Source: Enoplolaimus lenunculus (lineage: Eukaryota > Nematoda > Enoplea > Enoplida > Thoracostomopsidae). From it: DNA of 64,000 nucleotides. Below, piece after piece: positions 1 to 11,200 of the stretch. The translations under genes were made by a program, and so were the position numbers. Where the stretch lies: positions 186,001 through 250,000 of the forward strand of contig JASANG010001458.1 in assembly GCA_030248215.1 (NCBI GenBank). The letters run 5' to 3'. The notes beneath the pieces are model-generated. The model made no database searches. It worked only from the letters and a program-made list of their open reading frames with translations, and was not told the DNA's origin. Each line of letters starts with the position of its first letter. Position 1 is the stretch's first letter.

Positions 1-2606
1 AGGTTCAATTTTTCGTTCTCGAAAACATTCTTGGACCGTCGTTTAGCTTGAAACCAATGGACGTGGATGTTCAAAAGCGGATTAAAAAAGGTCGGCATTC
101 GCTTCTTTGATGTGGATGATGCAGTTTCTGATCCATCTAAAGTCACTAAGGCCATGGCCACCGAACACGGATTACAGCCAAAGCCAAATTGCGTTTTGGT
201 TCTCGTTCGCTTCCCTCATTAGCATTTTTCACTATCATATATCGTTCGGCGGGGATGCAGACATTTCTGGACCCGGCCACTTGTTTTTGGGCCAATTTTG
301 CCTTAAGGGGCGTTACAGTTAATCAAGCGTATTTCTAAGCCTAAGCTTAAGCAAAAAATGTAATCTAGAATCTAAACCTACTCTTTTATGGATCCACTAG
401 ACATCTGGACGTCCCTTGAAGCATCATGGACCGGTTTTTGTGAATAGTTCTTGCTGAAATGATGTTAGAATGATCGTTCCAAATAGAAACTGTCGGAAAG
501 CTTTCAGCATAGACACGAACGTGTCTTGCATCCGATTAAATATTAAACGTTTAACAAGCAGAATTTAACCCTTTCTCGCATGAATATTTTCTTTTTTATC
601 TGGAATCCATTTTCAAGCTAGGATTTGTAGTAGATACTCCTGTGTCAGAGATGATGATTGTATTGTCCTATCCACTGAATAGCTTAAAGTGCTCGAGTCT
701 AAGGATGTTCTCATGTCTTGTAGAGATTTTGTACTGCGTATTCGAGTGATATGCTTATACAATGATTTATGAGGGTAACAGGTTAACCCCTTCTCACATT
801 GAGTTGCCTGTATGCAACTCAGCGCAGTTTATATACGTTCAATAGTATATATCACAACGTGTTTAACAATTGCACCACGTATACTTAGTACTAAATCAAC
901 ACAAGACGTGAGAGCCCCCTCGGACTCGAGCGTCAAGCTCCTATAGCTGAGTGGTGATGGTATACGCCTGCCACTCCAGTCACTGGAGTTCGAATCCTAG
1001 CATAAAAGTAGGTCTCAGGGGAAATAGAAAATATTCATGTGAGAAAGGGTTAATATTATGCTGTTATCTACTGTGATTATGCGTGGCAATTTTCCATCCG
1101 TTTTGTATTTGGTACCTATTCTTATCGTCAATTTGTAAAATGATTTAACTCATTGCAGAGTCAAATTAAAGATATTAACTGAGAATTTTTCCATTAAGCA
1201 GAATATGTTCTCAATATCACTCTATTTGCTGAATGTCCTGAAGACGTTAAATTTTGCAAGGCATAAACCGGATATCCGTTTTCGCCTCCGCTAAAAATCG
1301 GCATCCTTTGTAGTTATTTTGATCGCTATCCGTTTTCGTTATTTTTACTATCATCGGTTTACATCCTAAAATATTTTCAAATGTTTGTATATGTTTTTAT
1401 GAACAATTATTGTTGCAGGATGTGTTCATTTGAGTGGCAAATTTGAAAAGGCATTGTACACATCTGGTGAATTTATATATTTCGATGGAACATTGAAAAA
1501 TTCTACATCAATCGATATTCGAACTAAATGTGAACTGGTCAGTTTTTAGTTTTTTGCTTTTCTACGTTATCTGCCCCCTTAACTGGTGTTTGCCATGATA
1601 AGCCCTATTCACACGTGCAACTTTTTGCTGCAAGAATTTGCAGTTGCAAATTGCACGCTGAACTTGGAACCCATCTTGTATAAGAAACTTTGCGACCTCT
1701 AGGATCTTAGTAATGTCTCAGTAAAAATTTTAGCAGGCTTAGGGAATATTTCGCCCTACCCACCTTTCATTCCCCTTGCATATGTCTCATGTTATATTCA
1801 TGCAAAGTTATAAAAGAAAGTATCCCCAGCGCCGGAACAGACAGGGGTGGTGGTCCTACCCAAACTTCAGTGTGGGGCCCCCAACGTAGAGGTGGATCCA
1901 GAATTTTTTGATGTTTAATCAGAGGTTGTCCGAACTCACGCTCGTGTTTGACAGCTGTAAAGGCACTGTTTTAATAAACAGTTTCACACAAAAGTTGCCA
2001 AATGGTGGATCTAAAATGTGAACCCATGTTTAAAATGACGCGTTTTCAAACTTCGGCGGTTTTTGTTTCAACCGGTTTGTTCCGTTTGCGGCTGATATTT
2101 TGTGCCTCTCACATTTTGTCTGTTCTGCGTATCTGTTAATCTGATTCCCAAAATTAATTTTGTTGAGGTCGGGTGGCCGACCCATGCATCGACCATTGGG
2201 TAATAACGTATATTGAATAATATCAATATTTTAATAAAATCAGCACAGCAAGTAATTTGGTCGGAAGTGAACAAACGATACAATTTGAACTTAATTTAGG
2301 ATCTGAATTTTCGTTTGAAATTGTCAGGTTCAACGTATCACTTACAACGTCAACAACACCGTCCACGCGTCAACTCGAGTTATATCAAAAAGTGACGAAT
2401 TCGCTCGAGTTGCTCGCTTCGGCGACTCGACCACGCTCACTGGGTCACTGTCAATTCCGTTGGATTTGCCAAGTACAGTAACGCGAAGTTTGTACGTCGA
2501 GGTCGCATATTTTGCGCTGTTCACACTGTTGCCAAATTTGTCCACTGCGCCAAGCAAAAAAATACGAATTCCTATTTTAATCAAACGAGATGAAGTAATG
2601 AATTAA
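1..2606 (+). CDS. Arrestin-domain-containing (alpha-arrestin-like) protein, 3' part
   Basis: Three exons of a gene that begins left of the window: up to 90, 1419-1537 and 2328-2606, with TAA at 2604-2606. The first is open from position 3, and the AG at 1-2 could itself be an acceptor. Its donor at 91 (GTCGGC) is weak; the other junctions are CAG acceptors and a GTCAGT donor. Phases join cleanly (1, then 0) into about 161 residues. FFVLEN near the start fits the end of an arrestin N domain. GEFIYFDGTLKNST, VQRITYNV, GSLSIPLDLPSTV and the closing IRIPILI follow the strand order of an arrestin C domain. Alpha-arrestins (ARRDC/TXNIP family) usually link membrane cargo to NEDD4 ligases through PPxY motifs in a long tail. 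Here only seven residues follow the last strand and no PPxY is visible, so that role is doubtful. Recognition is from pattern memory; the second exon would also reach a stop if its donor were unused. Confidence 0.72.
290..425. mobile_element. TTAGGC-core MITE (family F, GGGGCGT-ended form)
   Basis: One end reads CCTTAAGGGGCGTTACAG and the other GGACGTCCCTTGAAG, inverted relative to each other. A short AAGCCTAAGC core and the conserved AATCTAGAATCTAAAC stretch lie between. The same arrangement recurs at 4797-4935, 36325-36452, 37448-37690, 47556-47692 and 49206-49430. It lies in an intron of the arrestin-like gene. Confidence 0.6.
565..786 (-). mobile_element. TTAA-flanked tRNA-like MITE (family C), diverged copy
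   Basis: Begins TTAACCCTTTCTCGCATGAA, the right end of family C in reverse orientation, and continues with AAGCTAGGATT and GTGCTCGAGTC, which match the body of better copies. It shares the TTAA at 783-786 with the next copy. Heavily diverged, so older than its neighbour. Confidence 0.55.
783..1053 (+). mobile_element. TTAA-flanked tRNA-like MITE (family C)
   Basis: Bounded by TTAA at 783-786 and 1050-1053, with inverted ends TTAACCCCTTCTCACAT and ATGTGAGAAAGGGTTAA. An internal A-box-like TATAGCTGAGTGGTGAT (942-958) and B-box-like GAGTTCGAATCC (about 986-997) resemble an RNA polymerase III promoter in a tRNA. Other copies: 34423-34681, 36864-37133, 41705-41971, 54182-54452. TTAA flanks and ends starting CCC recall piggyBac-type MITEs; that assignment is inference. 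Confidence 0.8.
1597..1690 (+). repeat. Partial copy of CACGTGCAAG-ended MITE (family E)
   Basis: AAGCCCTATTCACACGTGCAA followed by GCTGCAAGAATTTGCAGTTGC matches the left end of the fuller copy at 40796-41094. The right end is missing. Confidence 0.5.
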
Positions 2607-4582
2607 ACACCAAAGCCTTCGGGTTCTGAGCGATCTTGCATCTCCCCTTGTACGGCTAAAGCTTAGACTTTCAAGTCATGGCTTTACCTTCGCCTAAGCC
2701 TATCCCAAAAACCTATAGCGTTAACCTTAAATGTGGGGGAAACGCATACGACAGCCGTTTTTGAGTACAAGTGGTCAGTAATCAACCAGTGGAATTATAA
2801 GGTTCACATTTCTTCTATCTTTAACAACTTTTCCACGCTATTCTGGTCAAGAAAGTCCATTTGATAGAAAGTTCTATTGCTCAACAAACCAGGTTCTTCA
2901 AATGAATTATACCTGATGTGGTTACAAATGACTGAAATTGTCATTGAAATCAAATCGTTATGTTATGCAAGGTTGTCCGGAAAAAATTAGATTTGGGCAT
3001 CGGATCATTTTGGGGCCTCGTATAATTGCAATTCAAGATTGTTTACGTTTAGACCTTTTGTTTGGCGGGCACCAGCCAAATTTGAGGCAGGGGGCGCGGC
3101 CCACGAATGCCCCCCGTGGGGATGCCCTTGGAAATGCGTGATTTGTGAACGAGAAGAAAAGCCAAACGTTGACAAACTTTATTTGATATTCAATTTCGTT
3201 TGAGATTAATTTTATTTGTAACAAATATATAAAATATATTAAAATGTATACGCGTCTTAAAACAAAGTAGCTATGTATTTAAAGAATTGCGTTATTCTTG
3301 TCTTACATCGCGGTCCGATCCGATCTCGTGTTATGCGGCAATCCACATGCGTTGACATAAGGTTCTGGTTAGCATTGAAATAGTTAAAAAGTATAGTTTT
3401 AGCAAACAAGGTTTTGTGGTCGGTTTGTCATTGCGTTCAACTGGTTTCATTCAGAAGCCGGAAACCTGTTTCAAAATCGAATAAAATAAAAATAAAATGT
3501 AAACTGTATAAACAGTTAGCCGGCTTGCAGACAATCGGCTTTGTTTTTGATTTTAATGCTGACGTTGTTATACTTAGATGTACGTTAAAGTTCTGGCTGT
3601 TGAGCAGTAATAATATTACGAAAACTGCAATAAAAAAGCGGACGTTAAAGCGTATTTCTATAAAATTCCATATCAAACATATGATCACTGTTGTTTTGTG
3701 GTAAACATTAATTCCGACAACCACATCCATCATTGCCTGTTTCATGTTCGAATCCTATACTGCGAAAACATTTATCGATGTCCGTTATACAATATATCTT
3801 CTTTTTTTACAACCTGAATACCGAAACCGGGACCGGAACCGGAAACTAAAAAATGTTACCAAAACATTTATTTTTAAAGCTATTTTATCACTTTAAAATG
3901 CTGAAAACGCACCATTTAAAATGCCAACATCCTGAAACAAATACAGTAGGTGGAAACGTATATGGTAAATTACGGAGTATGGCACAAATTGAAAATTTCA
4001 AAAATGCACACACGGACAATTTTATAGAAGTTAGAATCATATGTCAATTTTTCTTAAATTTCAAATGAGAAATATTTTCAATACCGAAAATACCGGAAAA
4101 CTCCGGTGAAAAAATACCGGGTTTATTACCGGAAGCGGATAGTGAAAAATACCGGATTTTCCTACAGGAACTGGAATTCCGGTTGCACCTTGCCTGTTTA
4201 TGATAAACATAGCATTGTTGAAACTATTAGGGTTGAAAGGACGCAGATATTAGGTTTGGACTAACTGGATATCCGTTTCCGTTTCCGTTTGCGTTATAGA
4301 AATCACAGAAGTTGCGTCATTTTTACGTCCAAAATTAGTTCTAAATCACGTTTATTTGTGGCAACTTTTCATGTTTACAGATATGTTGCAATTGTTCGAA
4401 ACGAAATACACATTAGAAAAACCATATACAATCTAAAAATTTCGATGCATCCGCTATTTTTTCTTCAAATTTTAGATGACCGTGTGAACATTTGCACGTC
4501 TCTATTGCGCTGGCAGAAAAATTTGAAATCTTTTTACCTCAATATTCCGTTTCAATTGTTTTTATTCACTTACTCCGTGGTA
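2607..4582. other. Intergenic stretch with no gene seen
   Basis: No exon with coherent splice sites was found. It contains a short GC-rich patch near 3060-3140, an AATAAA-rich patch near 3480-3500 and the CCGGAA-rich repeat at 3810-4195. The open frames around 3414-3745 on both strands overlap each other and look like chance. Confidence 0.5.
3810..4195. repeat. CCGGAA-rich dispersed element (family H)
   Basis: Dense ACCGGAA and CCGGTTT runs at both edges around an AT-rich middle, ending GGAATTCCGGTTGCACCTTG. Related tracts occur near 1255-1375, 4262-4300, 6505-6545, 9728-9965, 12060-12695, 35505-35830, 36090-36130, 44725-45110, 48560-48915 and 62630-62760. No transposase was seen; the class is unknown. 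Confidence 0.55.
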
Positions 4583-4781
4583 CACTGCAAGATGGTGATT
4601 CAAATTGACTCTTTCCGAAAAAAGCTATTCCTGTACTTCACAAATTGAATCAAAATTCGATTCCGCCAGAGTCAAATTCGAATCAATTTGACTCTTTCGG
4701 AGTCGAATTTTGACTCAGTTTGTGTAGTCAGGAAAAGTCTATTTCAGAGAAAGTCAACCTGACTCGCCATTTTTTGCAGTG
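4583..4781. mobile_element. CACTG-ended fold-back MITE, family B
   Basis: Starts CACTGCAAGATGGTGATTCA and ends CCATTTTTTGCAGTG as an inverted pair, flanked by TA on both sides (4581-4582 and 4782-4783). The body is a fold-back of GAGTCAAATTCGACTC-type segments. CACTG ends with 2-bp duplications fit the EnSpm/CACTA superfamily. Confidence 0.8.
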
Positions 4782-4796
4782 TACAGATCATCGGGC

Positions 4797-4935
4797 CACT
4801 TTAAGGAGCGTGACAGTAGATTAAGCGTATTCTTAAGCCTGAGCCAAAGCCAAAGCCTAAGCACAAAAATATAATCTAGAATCTAAACTTACTGTTTTGG
4901 ACCCACCAGAAACCTGGAAGCCCCTTAAAATAACA
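4797..4935. mobile_element. TTAGGC-core MITE (family F)
   Basis: CACTTTAAGGAGCGTGACAG at one end and GGAAGCCCCTTAAAATAAC at the other, with an AAGCCTAAGC core and AATCTAGAATCTAAAC, as in the copy at 290-425. It begins about 15 bases after the family B MITE. Confidence 0.6.
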
Positions 4936-5276
4936 TGAGTGGATAATCGTGTCAGGGTACACGGTAAGAAAATTTTGGTATTTTTCATTATCCGGTTTCA
5001 ATATTCTGGCACTTCTAACAGGATTTTCAAACATTCAAGGTGTTGACGATTTTGAGTTTCAAAAGATAAAAGTTGAGCTTGTTTGGCAACTTTTGGTGTT
5101 AGATCTAAACGCCTAGCACTAGTGAAATCTATAAGACTTCAATGAAATTCTTTATAACAGCGATTCAACGTTTCAGTTCAATAAACAGTACACGTGTTAT
5201 GGAACATTCACGTATAATACTGGACACGCTATTGTAAAAGTTTCAAACCCTGTCTTTAGACCCTACTCTGTGCTGA

Positions 5277-5957
5277 TGCGGCGTTCACGTTATAACTGGG
5301 GCAGCTTGGAACACGTTTTGTCCAATGTTGATTCTACGTCAACATAAAATTCTGTGATCCGAATAGCGGTTATGTAGACCAAATGTGAATGTCATATGAC
5401 ATTGGCTTACAAATCACTGATGTCGAGCGATCATCGTATACAAATAACCATTTGTCATATGATACTGCGGGACATTTATGCGAATATCATATGATATTCC
5501 AAAATTCTACTAAATATCATATGATATTTATACAGGACAATGGAATTTGTGCACGCTAAATAACACAGTAAAAAGTCGGATAATGCAGCATTAAATGATT
5601 TCGCAAGTTGAATTAGCTTTTACCGTTTTGTTTCTCGCTAAGTTTTTCCCAAAATATATTCCTAAGTACAAATAATTCAAATTTGAAATTTTAGTATCAT
5701 ATGACATTCTACAGTACAATCAACCTAGTTTACCACAACTTTGCAGACATTTTCAAACATATCATATGATACTCGCAGACAATATTTGGAATATCATATG
5801 ATATTGCAGTACAAACAATAGATGTCACATCAGGATAGCAGACAATTCAAATTTTTTGAATCTCATAGCGGACAAACGATCAGACAAAATGTTACCAGCT
5901 ATAGTCATAGGGACAAAACGTGTTCCAGGCTTCCCCAGTTATAACGTGAACCCCGCA
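5277..5957. mobile_element. TGCGG-ended 680-bp element with 3-bp TSD (family D)
   Basis: Inverted ends of about 48 bp: TGCGGCGTTCACGTTATAAC and GTTATAACGTGAACCCCGCA. The flanking triplets are both TGA (5274-5276, 5958-5960). The interior repeats the palindrome ATATCATATGATAT and has no coding capacity. A near-identical copy at 32034-32710 has TTA on both sides. The 3-bp T-N-A duplication suggests PIF/Harbinger; that is inference. Confidence 0.85.
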
Positions 5958-7137
5958 TGAGGGGATTTCAGATTAAGATATCGAAAAGACCAGTACATTG
6001 AGCATACAACTATGTGACCACAGCCAGGGCATACAAACAGTAAGCAAATTTTATGTCAATGCGTTCGGGTACTTTAGTTCGTCCTCAGTTTCTGCTTACG
6101 ACCTGTATGTTGTCTGTTGTCCTAATAGTCTGAAGCAAGGGACTCGCTTAACAAAATGTTTTACGACTTTTTCCGGCTGGTAGTTGTTTTTCAGAAGCCA
6201 CTTTAAACATATCAAGCCTTGAGTAGAACCTACGCGTTGTCCAACAACTATCTCAACAGTGTTTTAAATGTCACAGATGCTATTGCAACACACCCTAAAT
6301 CGACCCTACTCCGCCCTCCGAAGGAGGTACTATCAAAATACACATTTACGTGTATTATCTCTATTAACAGAATGGTCTACTTGCAATATCGTTTTGTATG
6401 TCCTTGAAACCAGGTGGGTGAATAAATTTTCGAATTTTTGTGCCAAGTATACGTGAATGTTCTATTAACGTGTCGTAAGATTGACAATTTCATTGTACTA
6501 AAATCGGTGTTCGTTTCCGTTTCGGTTATAGAAATGTCGGAAAATCTGTTTTTATGCTGCCAGACTACAGTGTCAGTAAAGGTGCTTCATTTGGAAATTA
6601 GGTGGCAATTCCTTGCTCTGCTACCGAACATTCAATTCAGCAGAAGATACATGTGGTTATTTTTGCAACTTTCTTGAACTGGTTCACAATTGTTGTTTGT
6701 TTACAAGATAATATAGCAATTTTTGAGAGTATGGCTTTACAGATCTTCAATCAAATCGCTAAGCACAGTTATAAATGTACGTAGCTAGTGCAATATTTGA
6801 AGGATTTTATTGTTTACTCTAAGAGCGAACATGTCAGAATAGAAATTGCAGTTAAACATTAACTAATTTAATGGTTTTAGCGTAACATAGGTCAAAAAAT
6901 GTTAATCAAATGGTATTGTAACACTTTGTAACTATGTTTTCCACATATGTTGAAACACGCAAAAGCAAACAACACATTTGTTAGTGTCAGCTCTGGACTT
7001 CGCAATTTGGCCCTGTTTTGAGGCTAAAATATCCGAAAATGTGAGTTCTTGGCACATGCTATTCTAAAATGATCGGATTCGGTTTAGTACACTCTGGAGT
7101 GTTAAGACCGAGTTTTGTGAGTTTAATGCATATAATG
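5958..7137. other. Intergenic stretch with no gene seen
   Basis: Several overlapping short open frames (about 5998-6784) occur in different frames of the same strand, without start context or a consistent splice partner. A small CCGTTTCCG tract of family H lies near 6505-6545. I cannot support a gene here. Confidence 0.45.
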
Positions 7138-7368
7138 CGTGTCAGTCTAGGTAGGAACCAAGGGACATCAGACCTTTTTTACTAAGCAGCTGGAAAAGCG
7201 ACTCTCAGCCTATGGATCCTTAAGCGAGCACTCTACCACTGCGCTACGTAGCCCGCCTCCCCAACTGCATTTTACGTCGACTATATGCGTCGACCGTACA
7301 CCACAATGTGCATTACATTTATTGCATATGCACCAGGACAAGCATGTCTCACATGCTTACATGCCCTT
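7138..7368 (-). mobile_element. tRNA-derived SINE
   Basis: Read on the minus strand it carries the tRNA-like head ending at the GCTACGTAGCCCGC side, and finishes with the tail complementary to GTCAGTCTAGGTAGGAACC at the low-coordinate end. A short stretch around the B box is shortened compared with the neighbouring copy at 7468-7655. Confidence 0.7.
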
Positions 7369-7467
7369 ATTTTAAACAAGGTCGTCCCTTAACCGTCCAT
7401 CCTATTTTCGACTGGATACCGTGTTCATAGCGCGGCAGTTTACCATTGCGTCCACGGAGTAGCCCCC

Positions 7468-7655
7468 ATGTCAGTCAAGGTAGGAACCGGGACATCTGAC
7501 CTTTCTACCAAGCAGCTGGAAAAGCGGGCTAGAGCGGGGATCGAACTCTCAGCCTATGGAACCGTAAGCGAGCACTCTACCACTGCGCTACGTAGCCCGC
7601 GTCTCCAACTGCATTTTACGTCGACTATATGTGTCGACCGTACACCACTGGATTC
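7468..7655 (-). mobile_element. tRNA-derived SINE, best-preserved copy
   Basis: On the minus strand a 77-base tRNA-like unit (7524-7600) has a perfect 7-bp acceptor pairing, GCGGGCT with AGCCCGC. It also has an A box TAGCGCAGTGG and a B box AGTTCGATCCC. It is followed by a conserved tail ending CTACCTTGACTGAC. Other copies: 7138-7368, 36546-36780, 47733-47921 and a head-to-head pair at 61829-62205. Confidence 0.8.
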
Positions 7656-7773
7656 ACGGTCCGGGACGACCGCCTGTAAAAAAGAGGGATGTCGGTATAT
7701 GTGCACGTAAGTGTATGTAAAGCAAATGTTGCCATGCCTGTGCACATATACAGGTATAAGAAGTTGTTGCAAC

Positions 7774-7843
7774 GATCGCGTGGTGTAGTGGTTGCATGCT
7801 GGCTCGAGCGCAAGAGGGCCGAAGTTCGATTCCCGGCGTGATC
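7774..7843 (+). tRNA. tRNA-like gene or tRNA-derived SINE head
   Basis: A 70-base unit with a fully pairable acceptor stem (GATCGCG with CGTGATC, one G-T). The A box TGGTGTAGTGG matches the consensus well and the B-box-like core is AGTTCGATTCC. The T stem pairs poorly and the anticodon arm is irregular, so a functional tRNA is doubtful. The upstream AAGTTGTTGCAA also precedes the SINE at 61829, which favours a SINE head or tRNA pseudogene. Confidence 0.45.
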
Positions 7844-8291
7844 ATTAACTTTGGCAAAACTTCAAACAGGGGTCGTGCAGACCGTATAGTACCAACAATG
7901 CGAACGAGTAATACGACAGCGTATACGAAATAAACGTAATTGACAATAACTTGACGCGCGAACAGCGATATATTACGGGACAATTCAAAATTGTGTCAAA
8001 ATCAAGGTTAAATCCAGGTTTTAGGATCCCTGCCCGACATTTAGGACAATAGGTGCACGGTGGCGTGATCTTTTGGGCGATGTGTGTAAGTGTTGTATAT
8101 TGTGCTGCTTGCAGAACGTCCGAAGCGTCTATATATTAATTATTGTATTATTCTATTGATTAGCTGATTGCAATTTTTCATAGGCCCTACGACAATCACC
8201 AAAATCGATTTAATGTACATAGTAAGCTTTGTTTGAACGGTTGTTAACAACTGTATCGATATGAATGTGCTCTAACTATTCGAATTGGTGA

Positions 8292-11200
8292 ATGCCAAGT
8301 GTGATGACTATTGGTGTAAACAGTGCAACTGTAGCTGGTGCAACAGGGGGCGTCGCGGGTGTTAATGGTGTTGCTTCTGTTGACCAACCTTCTAATGTGA
8401 CTGAAAATGGTACTGCTCATTTGGAAGGGGACTCGAGGTCAGAAGTGTCTTTAGCTGTTTTTACATGTTGTCAGAAATCGCACCCGTTTGAAGAGCGTCG
8501 CGTTCCGCTTACAACTGAGCAAGTAAGACTAGTACTGCGATTACATTTTGTATCATACAGCGCACGTACATATTTGCTAGTTTATTTTGGTTAAAGTAAG
8601 ATTAGACAGCTCTGTGGAAATATGCATACGTTCACTGGCGCATCCAGGAAGGAGCAATTGCCAAAAAAGTGCGGAACCAAAATTTTGTATCGTGCGGCCC
8701 TCGTTTTTGAAATTTCTGGATCCACCGCTCGATACATCGTGAAGTTGAAACTTTTATGTACCAATTCTCGCTACGAATAAGCAAGTGTGTAGGAAGATGA
8801 ATTTTTCTCACACAGTTCAAGATTGTTTAATGTTACTGCACGGTTCGTTGCTAAAATTCTAGGCTAAAATTGGTCGCGCCGTAGCTAGGTTTCGTCCTCT
8901 ATCTGACAACGCCATATTTGATTGCAAGGTCTTGAGTAGAAATCACGCTGTGATGTGGGTTGAAGGCGGAAGGGTAAGTTTACTGTGTGACACATGGATG
9001 GTATTCAAGAAATCGGCAATGGTTTCATACTACGTAAATGGCATAGCCGGCATTGAAAATCATTGTTCGCTTAAACACTTTTCGATTTAAGTATAATTTG
9101 TTATCTCTGCATCGCGGCGTAGCGCAATTTTTTGTATTCATTTTTCATATAAGAGCGTGAGCATCGTTTGTATTAACGGCAAAGACGACCTATATACACT
9201 AGATTCCTGTGCCGATACAGAACGAAGATTGTACGCCGTGCAGTAGAACGTGAACTAGAATAATTGCTGTGATGTACTATTGCAAAGGAAAAATGATGTT
9301 AATTTTTACACTGCGGTTTTTTGTTTAGTTCTTTCTCAAAGACACGAAAAGCAGCAACGGGACATTCGTTAATAACCAGAGACTTTCTCAGGGAACAGAA
9401 GAGAGTGATCCGAAAGAAATTTTTTCTGGTGACATAATTCAGTTCGGTGTGGATATTATGGAAAATTCAAAGAAGGGTAAGCATAGCTTGATTTGTTTGA
9501 TAACATTTTGATAAGCTTGTTGTGACGTTTAAAATTACTTGAGAATTTTTGATTTAACGGCTTTATAAGATTTTGCACTCACAATTCCTCAAAGAGAACC
9601 ATGTCACCAGACTTGGAAATTTCTAACGAAAAAGTAGACATAAACTTTTTCAACAAATTATGAATAGATTTACAACGTTATCTACGCACTGTTGAAATAA
9701 AAGGTTTTGCGAGCAGAAAGTAGCCACGTTCATGGTGCAACCGGAATTTCGGTTCCAGTGAATTGTGGAACTCCAAAATACAGCAGATAAAGGGAATACC
9801 TATTTTCAACTAGGGTGTTTTCACGAATAATATTGCAGACAGAAAATTTAAAGAAATTATTCGGTGGCATGTATTTTTAGTTTTCCGGTTCTGTCTCCGG
9901 TAATTGTTCAAATTCCAATTCCGGTCCCGGCAAATTGTAATGCCGGTTTCGTATATTTATAACAAAAATACATTTATAATATATAATATATATGTATAAT
10001 AATACATTCGTTAGTGTATATATGTTTAGTTTTAGTAACGCATGGTTGCATTGTGGCGTTAGTGCGACTGTTTCATCCTTCAGGGATTGAAGCGAAACCG
10101 CGATCGAAGTAAGCCGTATAAATTTTGATGCTTTAAGTTTTAAATGCTGATTAAAACAGTTTCGTAATCTTCTGAGATATCTTCTATAGCTTGGCTGGTG
10201 TTTGTTTCAGCGATTGATAATGGGTGATCGAAAAAGGATATTCTGTATTTTGGTTGTTAGTTGAGTTAAAATTTGACGCGTATCTTGCATTTTTGTTTGA
10301 CGTTTATATTCTTTATTGTCGTGTATTTTATAGCTTTGGCAATTCATCAGTAATCGTACAAGCTGCCGCAGCAGCTTCGAATGCGATTACAACACAAGAG
10401 TTGTACCAATTGCAACAATATCTCAAAGTGAGAAAGATTGATTTTGTTATCTAATCAGTAAAAAGTCTTGTATATAACAAACGTTGTTAGGAATTATTCA
10501 TATAAGTCAATTATTGTGGCCATTGGAATGCGGATGTTTTAAGTTTTTAAGCAATAACTACAAAACTGTGAGATTTGGAAAATGACTTGGAATAATTACG
10601 TCTCGCTCGCCTAGTAGTTAGCTTTTTACTTAATAAACGTTCGTACCGCAACATGTGCTGTTCTTGATTGAACTCGAATTTGAAAAACACATTTTTGTAT
10701 AATTTTTAGTTATAATGTAATGGATAAGCCTGTAAATTCCACATCAAGCAGTATATAATTTTTTGTTGTTTAGGAAGCTGCATACCGTGAACAATTGTTG
10801 GAACAAAAAATGTCTGGGCTGCAGAATTTATTGCTAAGTGCACACGAAGCATCCGAGGAGTCTTGGCAAGCGCTAATTGATGAAGATCGGCTTTTGTCGA
10901 GAATTGAATTGCTTGAGTCGCAGTTGCAAGCATATTCCAATGTGAGTGTTTTGTGACAGAAGCATAGTCAGGATATTGGAATAGGGATTACGTTTTTAAG
11001 ATTTATTAGGGGGTATTGTTTCAGTGGCTGCTGTAGTCCATAAAAACCATTGTATACAAATCGTAAAAAAGGGATTTGACCTTTTAACCCCTCCTGATAC
11101 GCCCTTGTATTATTGCGCAATGTTTTTATTTCTTGTTTCGCAATTCTTTGTTCGAACTCAGGCGTCAGAAGTTTTAGTTGCATTGTTGTTGTTTGTTCGT

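Noticed and set aside
52-222. Frame 1 stretch with GIRFFDVDDAVSDPSKVTKA
   Set aside because: It overlaps the intron of the arrestin-like gene in another frame, ends in a stop at 220-222 and has no family match. Coding in appearance only.
3414-3745. Overlapping frames of about 100 codons on both strands
   Set aside because: Mutual shadows in AT-rich DNA with no recognisable features.
6219-6456. Overlapping plus-strand frames of about 62 codons (for example NRPYSALRRRYYQNTHLRVL)
   Set aside because: Two frames are open at once, there is a GT donor but no credible acceptor or partner exon, and no domain.
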